Positions 8,966-17,412 of a stretch of DNA of 64,000 nucleotides are shown one piece after another. The translations under genes and the position numbers were made by a program. The notes beneath the pieces are model-generated. The model had not been told where the DNA came from and made no database searches. It saw only the letters and a program-made list of their open reading frames with translations. The stretch covers positions 28,179-92,178 of the forward strand of contig NZ_JAANNO010000002.1 of the NCBI RefSeq assembly GCF_011250645.1, written 5' to 3'. Positions within the stretch are counted from its first letter, which is position 1. Each line of letters starts with the position of its first letter. Source of the stretch: Motilibacter aurantiacus (GTDB lineage: Bacteria; Actinomycetota; Actinomycetes; Motilibacterales; Motilibacteraceae).

Positions 8966-10129
8966 ATGCAGCAGCTGACGACGAAGCTTCTCAACTGGGC
9001 ATCGGTGATCGACCCCCAGACCATGGAGCAGGCGCAGCGGACGAGCGAACTCCCCTTCATCTACCCGCACCTGGCGCTGATGCCCGACGCGCACCTGGGC
9101 AAGGGCGCGACGGTCGGGTCGGTCATCCCCACCCTGGGGGCGATCATCCCCGCGGCGGTCGGGGTGGACATCGGCTGCGGCATGATCGCCGTCCGCACGC
9201 AGTTCACCCGCGACGACCTCGCGGGCCGCCCCCTCGGGGCGCTCCGCGCGTCGATCGAGCAGGCGATCCCGCTGTCGGCCGGCAACTACAACCGCAGGCT
9301 GACCGACACGGCCGCCGCCCGCATCGACGAGCTGCAGGCGCTGCCGATCACCCAGGAGCCGTCCGCGTACGCGAAGCGCTGGGAGCTGCAGCTCGGCACC
9401 CTCGGCTCGGGCAACCACTTCATCGAGGTGACGGCCGACGAGACCGGCGCCGTCTGGCTTTTCCTGCACTCGGGCTCCCGCGGGGTGGGCAACCGGATCG
9501 CGCAGCATCACATCGGGGCGGCGCGGGCGCAGATGGACCGCAAGGGCGTAAAGCTCCCCGACCGCGACCTCGCCTACCTCGAGGAGGGCACCCCGTCGTT
9601 CGACGACTACATCACCGACCTGCGCTGGGCGCAGCACTTCGCCCTGCTCAACCGCGAGGAGATGATGGACCGGCTCGTGGGCTGCCTGGCCAAGGAGATG
9701 GGCGAGCCGGTGCAGGAGATCGAGCGGATCAACTGCCACCACAACTTCACCCAGCTCGAGGAGCACTTCGGCAAGCAGGTGTGGCTGAGCCGCAAGGGCG
9801 CGATCGAGGCGCGGCGGGGGCAGGCCGGCCTCATCCCCGGCTCGATGGGCACGGCGAGCTACGTGGTGAAGGGAAAGGGGAACGCCGATTCCCTGAACTC
9901 CTCCCCGCACGGCGCGGGGCGCGTCTACTCGCGGTCGGCGGCGCGCCGCACGTTCACCCGGACGCAGCTCCGCGAGGCGATGAAGGGCATCGAGTTCCGG
10001 GACACCGACGCGTTCCTGGACGAGATACCGCAGGCGTACAAGGACATCGACCAGGTCATGGCCGACGCAGCGGACCTGGTGGAGGTACGCCACGTGCTGC
10101 GCCAGCTGGTGAACGTCAAGGGCGACTGA
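8966..10129 (+). CDS. rtcB: RtcB-family RNA 3'-phosphate ligase
   Basis: A 387-residue RtcB protein, which joins RNA 2',3'-cyclic phosphate or 3'-phosphate ends to 5'-OH ends using GTP and Mn2+. The metal-binding Cys is present in VGVDIGCGM (Cys71), as are the metal-site histidines (NHFIEV and NCHHNF) and the guanylated His of SPHGAGR (His315). The ATG at 8966 is preceded by AAAGGGTGAA (8951-8960). The 179 bp before it (8787-8965) contain no gene that I can support. The MOSC gene follows after 7 bp. No archease gene is visible nearby; bacterial RtcB often works without it. It may serve tRNA or rRNA repair. Confidence 0.95.
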   Translation: MQQLTTKLLNWASVIDPQTMEQAQRTSELPFIYPHLALMPDAHLGKGATVGSVIPTLGAIIPAAVGVDIGCGMIAVRTQFTRDDLAGRPLGALRASIEQAIPLSAGNYNRRLTDTAAARIDELQALPITQEPSAYAKRWELQLGTLGSGNHFIEVTADETGAVWLFLHSGSRGVGNRIAQHHIGAARAQMDRKGVKLPDRDLAYLEEGTPSFDDYITDLRWAQHFALLNREEMMDRLVGCLAKEMGEPVQEIERINCHHNFTQLEEHFGKQVWLSRKGAIEARRGQAGLIPGSMGTASYVVKGKGNADSLNSSPHGAGRVYSRSAARRTFTRTQLREAMKGIEFRDTDAFLDEIPQAYKDIDQVMADAADLVEVRHVLRQLVNVKGD

Positions 10130-10136
10130 GCCGGGC

Positions 10137-10661
10137 GTGGAGCTGCCGTACTCCTACTCGGTCGAGGTCCTGCACCTGCTCGTGTCCCCCGGCCACGCCT
10201 ACGAGGGCCGCCCGGCGGACGGGCCGGCGCTGGTGCCGACGGCAGATGCGGACGAGGTGGAGGTCGTCGCGGGCAGAGGGATCCGCGGCGACCGCTACTT
10301 CGGCCGCCCCGCCCACGTGGACGCCTCGGTGACGCTCATCGCCGTCGAGGGGCTCGAGGCGGTCGCCGCCGAGCTCGGCCTCCCCGCGCTCGACCCGCTG
10401 CTGGCACGGCGCAACGTCGTGCTCCGCGGCGTCCCGGTCGACGCGCTCGTCCGCACGCCGTTCAGCCTGGAGGCAGGCGGCCCGCCGGTGCTGTTCCGGG
10501 GCGGGCGCCCGGCGAACCCGTGCGCCTGGATGGACGTGGTGCACGCCCCGGGCGCCTTCCGTGCGCTGCGCCGCCGCGGCGGGGTGCGCGCCCGGCCGGA
10601 GGCCTCCGGCATCCTTCGGCGCGGGCCGGGTGTGCTGCGCACGCCGGCCGAGCTCGGATGA
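10137..10661 (+). CDS. MOSC-domain protein
   Basis: A 174-residue protein with a MOSC fold, the domain shared by molybdenum-cofactor sulfurase C-termini and the YiiM/YuaD proteins. Visible signatures are the beta-barrel phrase AGRGIRGDRYFG (about residues 45-56), RRNVVLRGV, and the conserved Cys in NPCAWMD (near residue 125) that is thought to carry a persulfide. The start is GTG at 10137, 7 bp after the rtcB stop, suggesting an operon with no Shine-Dalgarno of its own. Family members bind the molybdenum cofactor or hydroxylamine-type substrates; the substrate here is unknown. Confidence 0.85.
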   Translation: MELPYSYSVEVLHLLVSPGHAYEGRPADGPALVPTADADEVEVVAGRGIRGDRYFGRPAHVDASVTLIAVEGLEAVAAELGLPALDPLLARRNVVLRGVPVDALVRTPFSLEAGGPPVLFRGGRPANPCAWMDVVHAPGAFRALRRRGGVRARPEASGILRRGPGVLRTPAELG

Positions 10662-10684
10662 GCCGGCCGGCGCGCGCAGCCGGG

Positions 10685-10888
10685 TCAGCCGGACTTGCGG
10701 CGGAACTGGCGCTGGACCTTCGCGTTGCCGTGCCCGCCCACGTGGGGCTGGTTGCCACCGGGGCGGCCGGGAGCGCCGTGGCCCTGCTTGTGCGCCAGCG
10801 CCTCGCGGAAGCGGGCACGCATGTCGTCGTCGGCCGATGGGGTGTCGGCGGCACCCTCGGCGGGCTCGTTCGGGGCTTCGTCGGCCAT
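10685..10888 (-). CDS. DUF5302 small protein
   Basis: A 67-residue hydrophilic protein. An acidic N-terminal half (MADEAPNEPAEGAAD) is followed by a basic His/Gly-rich half ending NAKVQRQFRRKSG, the hallmark ending of the actinobacterial DUF5302 family. The ATG at 10888 was chosen over a TTG two codons upstream because GGAGG sits about seven bases before it. The family has no known function; small size and basic tail would fit nucleic-acid or ribosome association, which is only inference. Confidence 0.85.
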   Translation of the reverse strand: MADEAPNEPAEGAADTPSADDDMRARFREALAHKQGHGAPGRPGGNQPHVGGHGNAKVQRQFRRKSG

Positions 10889-10965
10889 TGACAACCTCCG
10901 GTGCTGCGGCTCGCGGACGTCCCGATCGTGCCACTCGCCCGCTAGCGGGCGCCACGTGCGGTGCC

Positions 10966-11379
10966 TCAGCCGGGCGCCCGCGGGTGCGGGCCACGGCCGG
11001 TGAGCAGCGCCGTCATGTCCGGCAGGTCGAAGAACTCGGCGATGGCGAGTGCCGACTTAGGCCCCAGGGCTGGGTCGGCCCCGGCGTCCAGCAGGGCCCG
11101 GACGGTCTCCTCGGACCGGCGGAAGACCGCCGCCGCGAGCGCGGTCTGCCCGTTGTCGTTGACGCGCGCGTGGTCGGCGCCGCGCTCGAGCAGGGCACGG
11201 ACGGTGCCCGGGTGGCTGTGGTACGCCGCCAGCAACAGCAACGTGTCGCCCTTGGCGTTGGTGAGGTTGACCGGCAGCCCCGCATCGACGTACTCCGACA
11301 GCTGCTCGGTCGCGCCGCCGCGCGCGAGGTCGAACATCCGCGCGGCGAACGCCAGCTCTTCCTCGTTCAGCTCGGGCAT
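10966..11379 (-). CDS. Ankyrin-repeat protein
   Basis: A 137-residue protein made almost entirely of ankyrin repeats. Two full repeats are readable (NAKGDTLLLLAAYHSHPGTVRALLERGAD and DNGQTALAAAVFRRSEETVRALLDAGAD), flanked by partial ones. It has no signal peptide or membrane helix, so it is likely a cytoplasmic protein-binding module. Small standalone ankyrin proteins of this length are common in actinomycetes. The start is ATG at 11379. It lies between the DUF5302 and NUDIX genes on the same strand with short gaps (77 and 33 bp). Confidence 0.85.
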   Translation of the reverse strand: MPELNEEELAFAARMFDLARGGATEQLSEYVDAGLPVNLTNAKGDTLLLLAAYHSHPGTVRALLERGADHARVNDNGQTALAAAVFRRSEETVRALLDAGADPALGPKSALAIAEFFDLPDMTALLTGRGPHPRAPG

Positions 11380-11412
11380 GCGCTCACCATAGGAGCCCGT
11401 CTCGCCCGGCGG

Positions 11413-11883
11413 TCACGGGACCTCGGCCACGTGTGCGGCGAGCCGGTCGAGGAACGGCAGCTGGCTGGCGAAGATCTTGCGCCGCGCGGCCTCCAGGTCG
11501 AACCACTCGGCGCGGTCGATCTCCGGGAACTCCTGCAGCCGGCCGGACCGGGGCGGCCACTCCATCGAGAAGAGGTTGCTGTGCACCCCGGCGACGTCGA
11601 GGTCGCCGTGCAGTGCCCAGACAGTGTTCACCTTGCCGCTGGACTGGCGGGCCTCGCCGAGCGGCACCGGCTCCCCGTCCGGCGCGGGCTTGCCCAGCTC
11701 CTCGAGGAACTCGCGGCGGGCGGCGGCCAGCGGCTCCTCCTCGGCGGTGTACTCGCCCTTCGGCACGCTCCAGTGCCCGTCGTCCTTGCGGGCGAACAGC
11801 GGCCCTCCGGGGTGGGCGAGCAGCACCTGCACGACGTCGTCCCGACGACGCCACAGCAACAGCCCGGCGCTCCGCTTCGGCAG
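11413..11883 (-). CDS. NUDIX hydrolase, probable CTG start
   Basis: A NUDIX hydrolase of about 156 residues, cleaving nucleoside-diphosphate-linked substrates. The Nudix box G-x5-E-x7-REF-x-EE-LG is complete (GEYTAEEEPLAAARREFLEELG). The strongest start signal is a CTG at 11883. GAAGGA lies 7 nt upstream (11891-11896), and the resulting N-terminus PKRSAGLLLWRRR matches the conserved first strand of this subfamily. A TTG at 11859 would cut that strand. The stop of the upstream NERD-like gene (11886-11888) sits inside this signal, so translation is likely coupled. Substrate range cannot be told from sequence. Confidence 0.75.
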   Translation of the reverse strand: MPKRSAGLLLWRRRDDVVQVLLAHPGGPLFARKDDGHWSVPKGEYTAEEEPLAAARREFLEELGKPAPDGEPVPLGEARQSSGKVNTVWALHGDLDVAGVHSNLFSMEWPPRSGRLQEFPEIDRAEWFDLEAARRKIFASQLPFLDRLAAHVAEVP

Positions 11884-11885
11884 GC

Positions 11886-12626
11886 TCAGCTCCTTCGGAT
11901 CCGGTCGAGCAGCCCGGCGAGCGGGCGCGGGTTGACGAGCCCGGACACCTGCCGGGCCGAGGGGGTCTGGACCGGCGGCGCCGGGGGCAGCGCGCGGGCC
12001 AGGGTGTCGGCGACGCGCTCGACGAGATGCGGCGCGAGCCGTGGCGGCTGGACGGCGAGCCAGGAGACCAGCGCGGCGACGTCACCGGCCCGCGCCCCGG
12101 CCTGGGCCCCCGCGCCACCGTGCGCGGGCACCGCCCGCGCCGGCAACGGCCCGACACCGACGACGGCCACCACGGCGTGCACGTGGCGCCCGAGCGCGGG
12201 GTGGAGCAGCCCGGCGATCGCGGCCGCCGCCCGCTCGGCCCGCTCACGCCGCCGGCGCACGGAGCGGTGGTCGAGCACGGCCTCGGGCCCCCGTCGGGGC
12301 GCCCGCGGCCGGCGCAGCACGTCCACGGCGAACACCCCCGCCGGGCCGACGAGGACGGTGCCCGGCCCGAGCGGCACCGCATCGGGCCAGCGCCGGTCCT
12401 CGAGGCGCACGTAGCCGAGCGCCGTGACCTGGCGGAGCGCGGCGGCGACGAGCGCCTCCCCCGGCAGCGCGCGGGCCCGGATGCGTCCGGGCCGCAGCCG
12501 CAACCGGCCCGACCGCCCTGTCCGCACCGGCCCTCCCCCGATCGCGCCGCGGACCTCGCGCCCTCGTCCCGGCCCGTCCCGTCGCCCTTCGACCGCCGCC
12601 GTCCCAGATGACCACATCCTCCACAC
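11886..12626 (-). CDS. NERD-like nuclease-related protein
   Basis: A 246-residue protein with an Arg/Gly-rich N-terminal third, then a region resembling the NERD (nuclease-related) fold: LGYVRLEDRRWPDA, VLVGPAGVFAVDVLR (the 'general-purpose GPxGVFVIDVK' strand) and VVAVVGVGPLPAR. In active NERD proteins the last residue of that strand is usually Lys; here it is Leu-Arg, so activity is uncertain. The start is GTG at 12626 or ATG at 12617. Its stop overlaps the NUDIX start signal. It is divergent from the dehydrogenase gene. Confidence 0.55.
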   Translation of the reverse strand: MWRMWSSGTAAVEGRRDGPGRGREVRGAIGGGPVRTGRSGRLRLRPGRIRARALPGEALVAAALRQVTALGYVRLEDRRWPDAVPLGPGTVLVGPAGVFAVDVLRRPRAPRRGPEAVLDHRSVRRRRERAERAAAAIAGLLHPALGRHVHAVVAVVGVGPLPARAVPAHGGAGAQAGARAGDVAALVSWLAVQPPRLAPHLVERVADTLARALPPAPPVQTPSARQVSGLVNPRPLAGLLDRIRRS

Positions 12627-12661
12627 GGCGACAGAGCCGCCCTCACCGGGGCGGCCTCGGC

Positions 12662-13702
12662 ATGCGCCTCCCGCTCCGGCGTGCCAGGGTCGTCGGGCGT
12701 CCGAGCGGCAGCGCCGGACGGGGCTCGAGGAGGCGGTCTGTGGGGACTCGGCGCAACCCGCTCGCGGTGACGTTGCCGCCGCGGAGGCCGCTGCGCGCGG
12801 CGGGCGGCCAGGGGGACCGGAGCGACCCGGGCGATCCGGGCCGCCGGCCGTCGGTCGTCGTGGTCGTGGGGGCCTCCAGCGGCATCGGCCGGGCCACCGC
12901 GCTCGCCCTCGCCGGCCGCGGTGACACCGTCGTGCTCAGCGCGCGGGGGCGGGACGGGCTCGAGCGGGTTGCGGCCGAGTGCGCAGGGCTGCCCGGGCGC
13001 ACGCTCGTGCTGCCCGCCGACGCGCGGTCGGCCGAGGACATGCGGCGGCTCGCCGAGTCGGCGGTGGCCTCGCTCGGGCGCATCGACGGCTGGGTCCAGT
13101 CCGCGGGGGTGATCGCGTACGGGCGGGTCGAGGACGTGCCGTCCGAGGTGTTCCGTGCCGTGCTCGAGACCAACGTGTTGGGCGTGGTCCACGCCGCCCA
13201 GGCGGCCCTGCCGGTGATGCGGGCGCAGCGGTCCGGCGTCCTGGTCGTGCTCGGCTCGCTGCTGGACAAGGCGACGGCGCCGCTCATGGGGTCGTACGTC
13301 TCGTCCAAGTGGGCGGTGCGTGGGCTCACCCGGGTGCTGCGCCAGGAGACTCGGGACGCCCCCGGGGTGAGCGTGTGCAGCGTGGCCCCTGCGGGCGTCG
13401 ACACCCCCATCTATCGCAGCGCCGGGACCTATGCCGGCCGGCTCGGCTCGCCGCCGCCGCCGGCCGACGCGCCGGAGACGGTCGCCGCGGCGGTGCTCGC
13501 GTGCCTGGACCGCCCGCGCCGGCAGGTCGTGGTCGGGCCGGCCAGCCGGCTCGTCCAGGCGGGGTTCGTCGTGCTGCCGCCGGTCTACGACGCGCTCGTC
13601 GGGCCGCTGCTGCGCGTGCTCGGCCTCGCTCCCGGCCGGGTGGGCCCGACGACCGGCAACGTCCTGTCCCCCGACGGCGCCGCAGGGCCCGGACGCACGT
13701 GA
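12662..13702 (+). CDS. SDR-family oxidoreductase
   Basis: A short-chain dehydrogenase. The cofactor loop is GASSGIG, followed by a basic/Arg strand end (LSARGRDG), and the catalytic motif is YVSSK (Tyr-x3-Lys), with the structural N-x-G region as QSAGV rather than NNAGV. The last 90 residues form a C-terminal extension with hydrophobic helices, as in SDRs with a membrane-associated tail. The start is unsure. The ATG at 12662 adds a ~60-residue Arg-rich leader before the Rossmann strand; a GTG at 12767 would remove part of it. The aldo/keto reductase gene follows after 54 bp on the same strand. Confidence 0.75.
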   Translation: MRLPLRRARVVGRPSGSAGRGSRRRSVGTRRNPLAVTLPPRRPLRAAGGQGDRSDPGDPGRRPSVVVVVGASSGIGRATALALAGRGDTVVLSARGRDGLERVAAECAGLPGRTLVLPADARSAEDMRRLAESAVASLGRIDGWVQSAGVIAYGRVEDVPSEVFRAVLETNVLGVVHAAQAALPVMRAQRSGVLVVLGSLLDKATAPLMGSYVSSKWAVRGLTRVLRQETRDAPGVSVCSVAPAGVDTPIYRSAGTYAGRLGSPPPPADAPETVAAAVLACLDRPRRQVVVGPASRLVQAGFVVLPPVYDALVGPLLRVLGLAPGRVGPTTGNVLSPDGAAGPGRT

Positions 13703-13756
13703 GCCGCGCCCGTGGGCGAGTCTGATCCGCGCCAGCCAACGCACTCTGGAGGCCAC

Positions 13757-14587
13757 ATGCCCGCCGTCCCCACCCGCTCGCTCAACAACGGCGTCGACAT
13801 CCCGCTGCTGGGCTTCGGCGTGTTCCAGATCCCGCCGGACGAGGTCGTCGCCCCCGTGGCCACCGCGCTGGAGGCCGGCTACCGGCTGATCGACACGGCC
13901 GCGGCGTACCGCAACGAGGAGGGGGTCGGCCGCGCCCTGGCCGACAGCGGCATCCCGCGCGAGGAGCTGTTCGTCACCACCAAGCTGTGGAACGAGGACC
14001 AGGGCTACGACTCGACGCTGCGGGCCTTCGACGACAGCCTGGCCAAGCTCGGCCTGGAGACGCTCGACCTCTACCTGATCCACTGGCCGAGCCCGCACCG
14101 CGGCCTCTACGTGGAGACCTGGAAGGCGCTCGAGCGGGTCTACTCCGAGGGCCGCGTCCGCGCGATCGGCGTCTCGAACTTCACGCAGGCCCACCTGCAG
14201 CGGCTGTTCGACGAGACCGACGTGGTCCCGGCGGCCAACCAGGTCGAGCTGCACCCCGAGCTCCCGCAGGACGAGCTGCGCGCCTTCCACGAGGAGCACG
14301 GCATCGTGACCCAGGCCTGGAGCCCGATCGGCGCCGGCAAGGGGCTGCTCGAGCACCCCGTCGTCACCGGGCTCGCGACTCGGGTCGGGCGCACGCCCGC
14401 CCAGGTCGTCCTGCGCTGGCACGTGCAGCGCGGCACGGTCGTGATCCCGAAGTCGGTCACGCCCGAGCGCATCCGGTCCAACATCGAGGTCTTCGACTTC
14501 GAGCTCTCCGACGCCGACATGGCGGAGGTCAGCGGCCTGGCGTCCGGGCGGCGCATCGGCCCCGACCCCGACACCGCCACGTTCTGA
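13757..14587 (+). CDS. Aldo/keto reductase
   Basis: A 276-residue AKR of the 2,5-diketo-gluconate reductase-like (AKR5) type, reducing carbonyls with NADPH. The barrel carries the catalytic tetrad: Asp in LIDTAAAY, Tyr of AAYRNEEG, Lys in TTKLW and His in LIHWPSP. NADPH-binding residues lie in VIPKSVTPERIRSN. The start is ATG at 13757 with CTGGAGG at 13746-13752. Its last 448 bp are overlapped antisense by the open frame of the DUF4192 gene; codon use on this strand stays normal, so this gene looks intact. Confidence 0.93.
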   Translation: MPAVPTRSLNNGVDIPLLGFGVFQIPPDEVVAPVATALEAGYRLIDTAAAYRNEEGVGRALADSGIPREELFVTTKLWNEDQGYDSTLRAFDDSLAKLGLETLDLYLIHWPSPHRGLYVETWKALERVYSEGRVRAIGVSNFTQAHLQRLFDETDVVPAANQVELHPELPQDELRAFHEEHGIVTQAWSPIGAGKGLLEHPVVTGLATRVGRTPAQVVLRWHVQRGTVVIPKSVTPERIRSNIEVFDFELSDADMAEVSGLASGRRIGPDPDTATF

Positions 14588-15555
14588 GGCCGGGGCGGCA
14601 GGCGGGCCAGCTCGTAGCCCGGGTCGGCGGCCAGCGCGCGCTCGAGGGCGACGTTGGCCAGCGCACCGTCCCCGCAGACGTAGGCCACCGTGGCGAGCAG
14701 CGCGCAGACCGGTGCCGCGTGCACGTCGGGGGTGAGCCGGGCGAGGTCGGTCCAGAGCAGGGTCAGCGCCGGGCACGGGACGTCGAGCACCATGGTCAGC
14801 GCCTGGTCGCGGGTGACCCGGTCGACGAGCCCGAGCGTGATCCGGGCCGCCGTGACGTCCTCGAGCCCGGGGCTGCCCTGGGCGTAGGCGGCCGCCGCCT
14901 CCTGCAGCAGGTGCAGGGTCTCGCGGCGCAGCTGCCGGGCCCCGCCGAGCTGCAGCGCGGCCTCGACCGCCTCGTCGGCGGCGGCGTACGCGAGGAGCAG
15001 GCCGGCGGCCCGGACCCCGTGCAGTCCCGGCTCCACCGAGGCGGCGAGCGCGTCGCGGCCCGGAAGCGGCGCCCTGCCCAGCAGCGCCGACTCGGCGGCG
15101 TAGTGCAGCGCGGCCGACGCGCTCAGTGGCGGCAGCTCGCTGCCCTCCGCGGGGCAGCAGGGGCCGGTGCACGCGTACGACCACCAGCGCCCGCCGCGGG
15201 CGAGCAGCACCTCGGTCGCGCCGATCCCGACGGCGCGGAGGCCGGCGAGCAGGGCGTCCACGAGCCCGCGGTAGGCGAGTCCCTCCCGGCCCGTCTCCCC
15301 GCCCCGTCGAGCGGTGACGCAGACGACGAACACGTCGTCCGCGCCCTGCCTCCGCGCCCTCTCTACGACCTCGGCGGCGACGCCCCGCTCGTCCTCCGGG
15401 CCCGGCAGGTCCAGCCGCATCACCAGCCCCAGCCGTCGACGCGGCCCGGTCAGGCAGCCGACCACCAGGCTCTCCTGTGGAGGGAAGCCGAGCAGGTGCG
15501 GGAGGGCGAGGACGAGGTCGGCGGGGGACGTCATGCGGACGACGGTCTGCTCCAT
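14140..15555 (-). CDS. DUF4192 protein with aberrant C-terminal extension
   Basis: A 471-codon frame whose first ~325 residues are a DUF4192 protein: SPADLVLALPHLLGFPPQESLVVGC at the start, WWSYACTGPCCP in the middle and RALAADPGYELARL near the expected end. DUF4192 proteins usually stop soon after this last motif. Here the frame has no stop, and the last ~149 residues are the antisense of the aldo/keto reductase gene; they are Ser/Thr/Arg-rich and unlike any domain. The natural stop seems lost, perhaps by a deletion at the junction near 14590-14610. The start is ATG at 15555, although ATG at 15534 is also possible. Function unknown. Confidence 0.75.
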   Translation of the reverse strand: MEQTVVRMTSPADLVLALPHLLGFPPQESLVVGCLTGPRRRLGLVMRLDLPGPEDERGVAAEVVERARRQGADDVFVVCVTARRGGETGREGLAYRGLVDALLAGLRAVGIGATEVLLARGGRWWSYACTGPCCPAEGSELPPLSASAALHYAAESALLGRAPLPGRDALAASVEPGLHGVRAAGLLLAYAAADEAVEAALQLGGARQLRRETLHLLQEAAAAYAQGSPGLEDVTAARITLGLVDRVTRDQALTMVLDVPCPALTLLWTDLARLTPDVHAAPVCALLATVAYVCGDGALANVALERALAADPGYELARLPPRPQNVAVSGSGPMRRPDARPLTSAMSASESSKSKTSMLDRMRSGVTDFGITTVPRCTCQRRTTWAGVRPTRVASPVTTGCSSSPLPAPIGLQAWVTMPCSSWKARSSSCGSSGCSSTWLAAGTTSVSSNSRCRWACVKFETPIARTRPSE

Positions 15556-15708
15556 GCCCGAAGCCTGGAGCCCCCCCGCGCCTGCCGGGCCGGCCGCGGC
15601 GCATCTGTGGACCTGGCGGGAGCCCGGTCACGGGCTGTGGACAGGGCGGGCCCGGTGACGGCGGGCCGGGCAGGATCGACAACGGGCGAGGTGGGGAGAA
15701 GGAGGCCC

Positions 15709-17367
15709 GTGGACGCGATTCCCGGTGTCGGCCAGGCCGGCGCCCTGCAGGCGGGCACCAGCGGCACCGGCGGCACGGGTCGCGGCAGCGGGCCGGCAGC
15801 AGGCCCGTGGGCACCGCTGGCCGTGCCGGTCTACCGCGCGCTCTGGATCGCGGTGCTGGTCAGCAACATCGGCACCTGGATGCAGACCGTGGGGGCACAG
15901 TGGCTCCTCGTCGACGAGCCGAACGCGTCGACGCTGGTGGCCCTCGTGCAGACGGCCTCCACCCTGCCGGTCGTCGCGCTCGCCCTGCCGGCCGGCGTGC
16001 TCGCCGACTCCTTCGATCGGCGGCGGCTGCTGCTGGGCGTGCAGGCCTTCCAGGTGGTGGTGGGCGCGATCCTCACGGCGCTGACGGCCGCCGGCCAGAT
16101 GCGCCCCGCCCTGCTCCTGACCCTCACCTTCGCGCTGGGGGCGGGCGCAGCCGTCACGGCCCCGGCGTACCAGGCCCTGATCCCCGAGCTCGTCCCGCGC
16201 TCGCAGATCACCTCCGCCTCCGCCCTCGGCTCGATCAGCGTCAACCTCGCCCGTGCCGTGGGGCCGGCTGTCGCGGGGCTGCTCATCTCGCACGTCGGCG
16301 TGGCCGCGGTCTTCGCGCTCAACGCGGTCACCTTCGCGGTCTTCGGCGCCGTGCTGCTCGCGTGGCGGCGGCCGGTGGACGACCCCCGCGAGCGGGAGCC
16401 TTTCGCGTTCGCCCTGCGGGCCGGAGGACGCTACGTGCGCCACTCGCCCGTCGTCCGCCGCCTCCTGCTGCGCGTGCTGCTGTTCGTGGTCCCGGCCATG
16501 GCGGTCTGGGCGCTGCTCCCGCTCGTCGCCACCCGCCGCCTGGACCTCGGGGCGAGCGGCTACGGCGTCCTGCTGGGCGCGCTCGGCGTGGGCGCCGTGG
16601 GCGGGGCGTTCCTCCTGCCCCGCGCCCGTGCCCGGCTGTCGGCCAACGCCCTGGTGGCGGTGGCGTCGTGCCTCTACGCCCTGGGCCTGGCCGTCGTGGT
16701 CGCCGCCGACGTCCTGCCGCTCGTCCTGCTGGCGCTGCTGCCGGCGGGGGCGGGCTGGATCGGCGTGCTGTCGACGATGAACGCGTCGCTGCAGCTGTTC
16801 CTGCCCAACTGGGTACGCGCCCGCGGCCTCGCCGTCTACCAGGTCGTGCTCTTCGGCGGGCAGGCCGTGGGCGCCTTCGGCTGGGGGCTCGTCGCCGACC
16901 ACCTCGGGCTGCGCACCGCCTACCTGGCCGCGGCGGCGGGGATGGCCGTCGGAGCGGCCTCGATCGCGGTGTGGCCGCTGCGGGACACCCGCGGGCTCGA
17001 CCGCAGCCCCGCCGTGTTCTGGCCGGAGCCGGAGCTGGCCTTCGAGCCGGCCCCCGACGACGGGCCGGTCCTCGTCACCCGGGCCTACACCGTCGCCGAG
17101 CAGGACGAGGAGGAGTTCCTCGAGGCGATGGAGCGCGTGCGCCGGGCCACCCAACGGACCGGTGCGGTCCGCTGGCAGGTGTACCGCGACGGGGCCGACC
17201 CGCGCCGGTTCCTCGAGGCGTACGTCGTCCCCTCCTGGGCCGAGCACCTGCGCCAGCACGAGGGGCGGCTGACCGGCTCGGACCGGGTCGCCGAGGAGCG
17301 CGCCAACGCGCTCTCGAGCCCGCCGCCGGTCGTGAGCCACCTCTTCCCGGCCGGGCGCGCGCACTGA
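15709..17367 (+). CDS. MFS transporter (enterobactin-exporter/MFS_3 type) with C-terminal soluble domain
   Basis: A 552-residue major-facilitator protein. Ten to twelve helices span about residues 38-430, with the MFS signature between helices 2 and 3 (GVLADSFDRRRLLL). After the membrane part comes a ~110-residue soluble domain (VLVTRAYTVAEQDEEEFLEAMERVRRATQRTGAVRWQVYRDG) of the ABM-like (ferredoxin-like) kind that is typical of the MFS_3 'transmembrane secretion effector' subgroup. The start is GTG at 15709 with GAAGGAGG at 15698-15704. Family members export siderophores or drugs; the cargo here is unknown. The FAD-protein gene follows after 45 bp. Confidence 0.85.
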   Translation: MDAIPGVGQAGALQAGTSGTGGTGRGSGPAAGPWAPLAVPVYRALWIAVLVSNIGTWMQTVGAQWLLVDEPNASTLVALVQTASTLPVVALALPAGVLADSFDRRRLLLGVQAFQVVVGAILTALTAAGQMRPALLLTLTFALGAGAAVTAPAYQALIPELVPRSQITSASALGSISVNLARAVGPAVAGLLISHVGVAAVFALNAVTFAVFGAVLLAWRRPVDDPREREPFAFALRAGGRYVRHSPVVRRLLLRVLLFVVPAMAVWALLPLVATRRLDLGASGYGVLLGALGVGAVGGAFLLPRARARLSANALVAVASCLYALGLAVVVAADVLPLVLLALLPAGAGWIGVLSTMNASLQLFLPNWVRARGLAVYQVVLFGGQAVGAFGWGLVADHLGLRTAYLAAAAGMAVGAASIAVWPLRDTRGLDRSPAVFWPEPELAFEPAPDDGPVLVTRAYTVAEQDEEEFLEAMERVRRATQRTGAVRWQVYRDGADPRRFLEAYVVPSWAEHLRQHEGRLTGSDRVAEERANALSSPPPVVSHLFPAGRAH

Positions 17368-17412
17368 CCCGACGCCCGGAAGCCGGGAGGCCGCCCCCGC
17401 GTTGCGCTGTCC

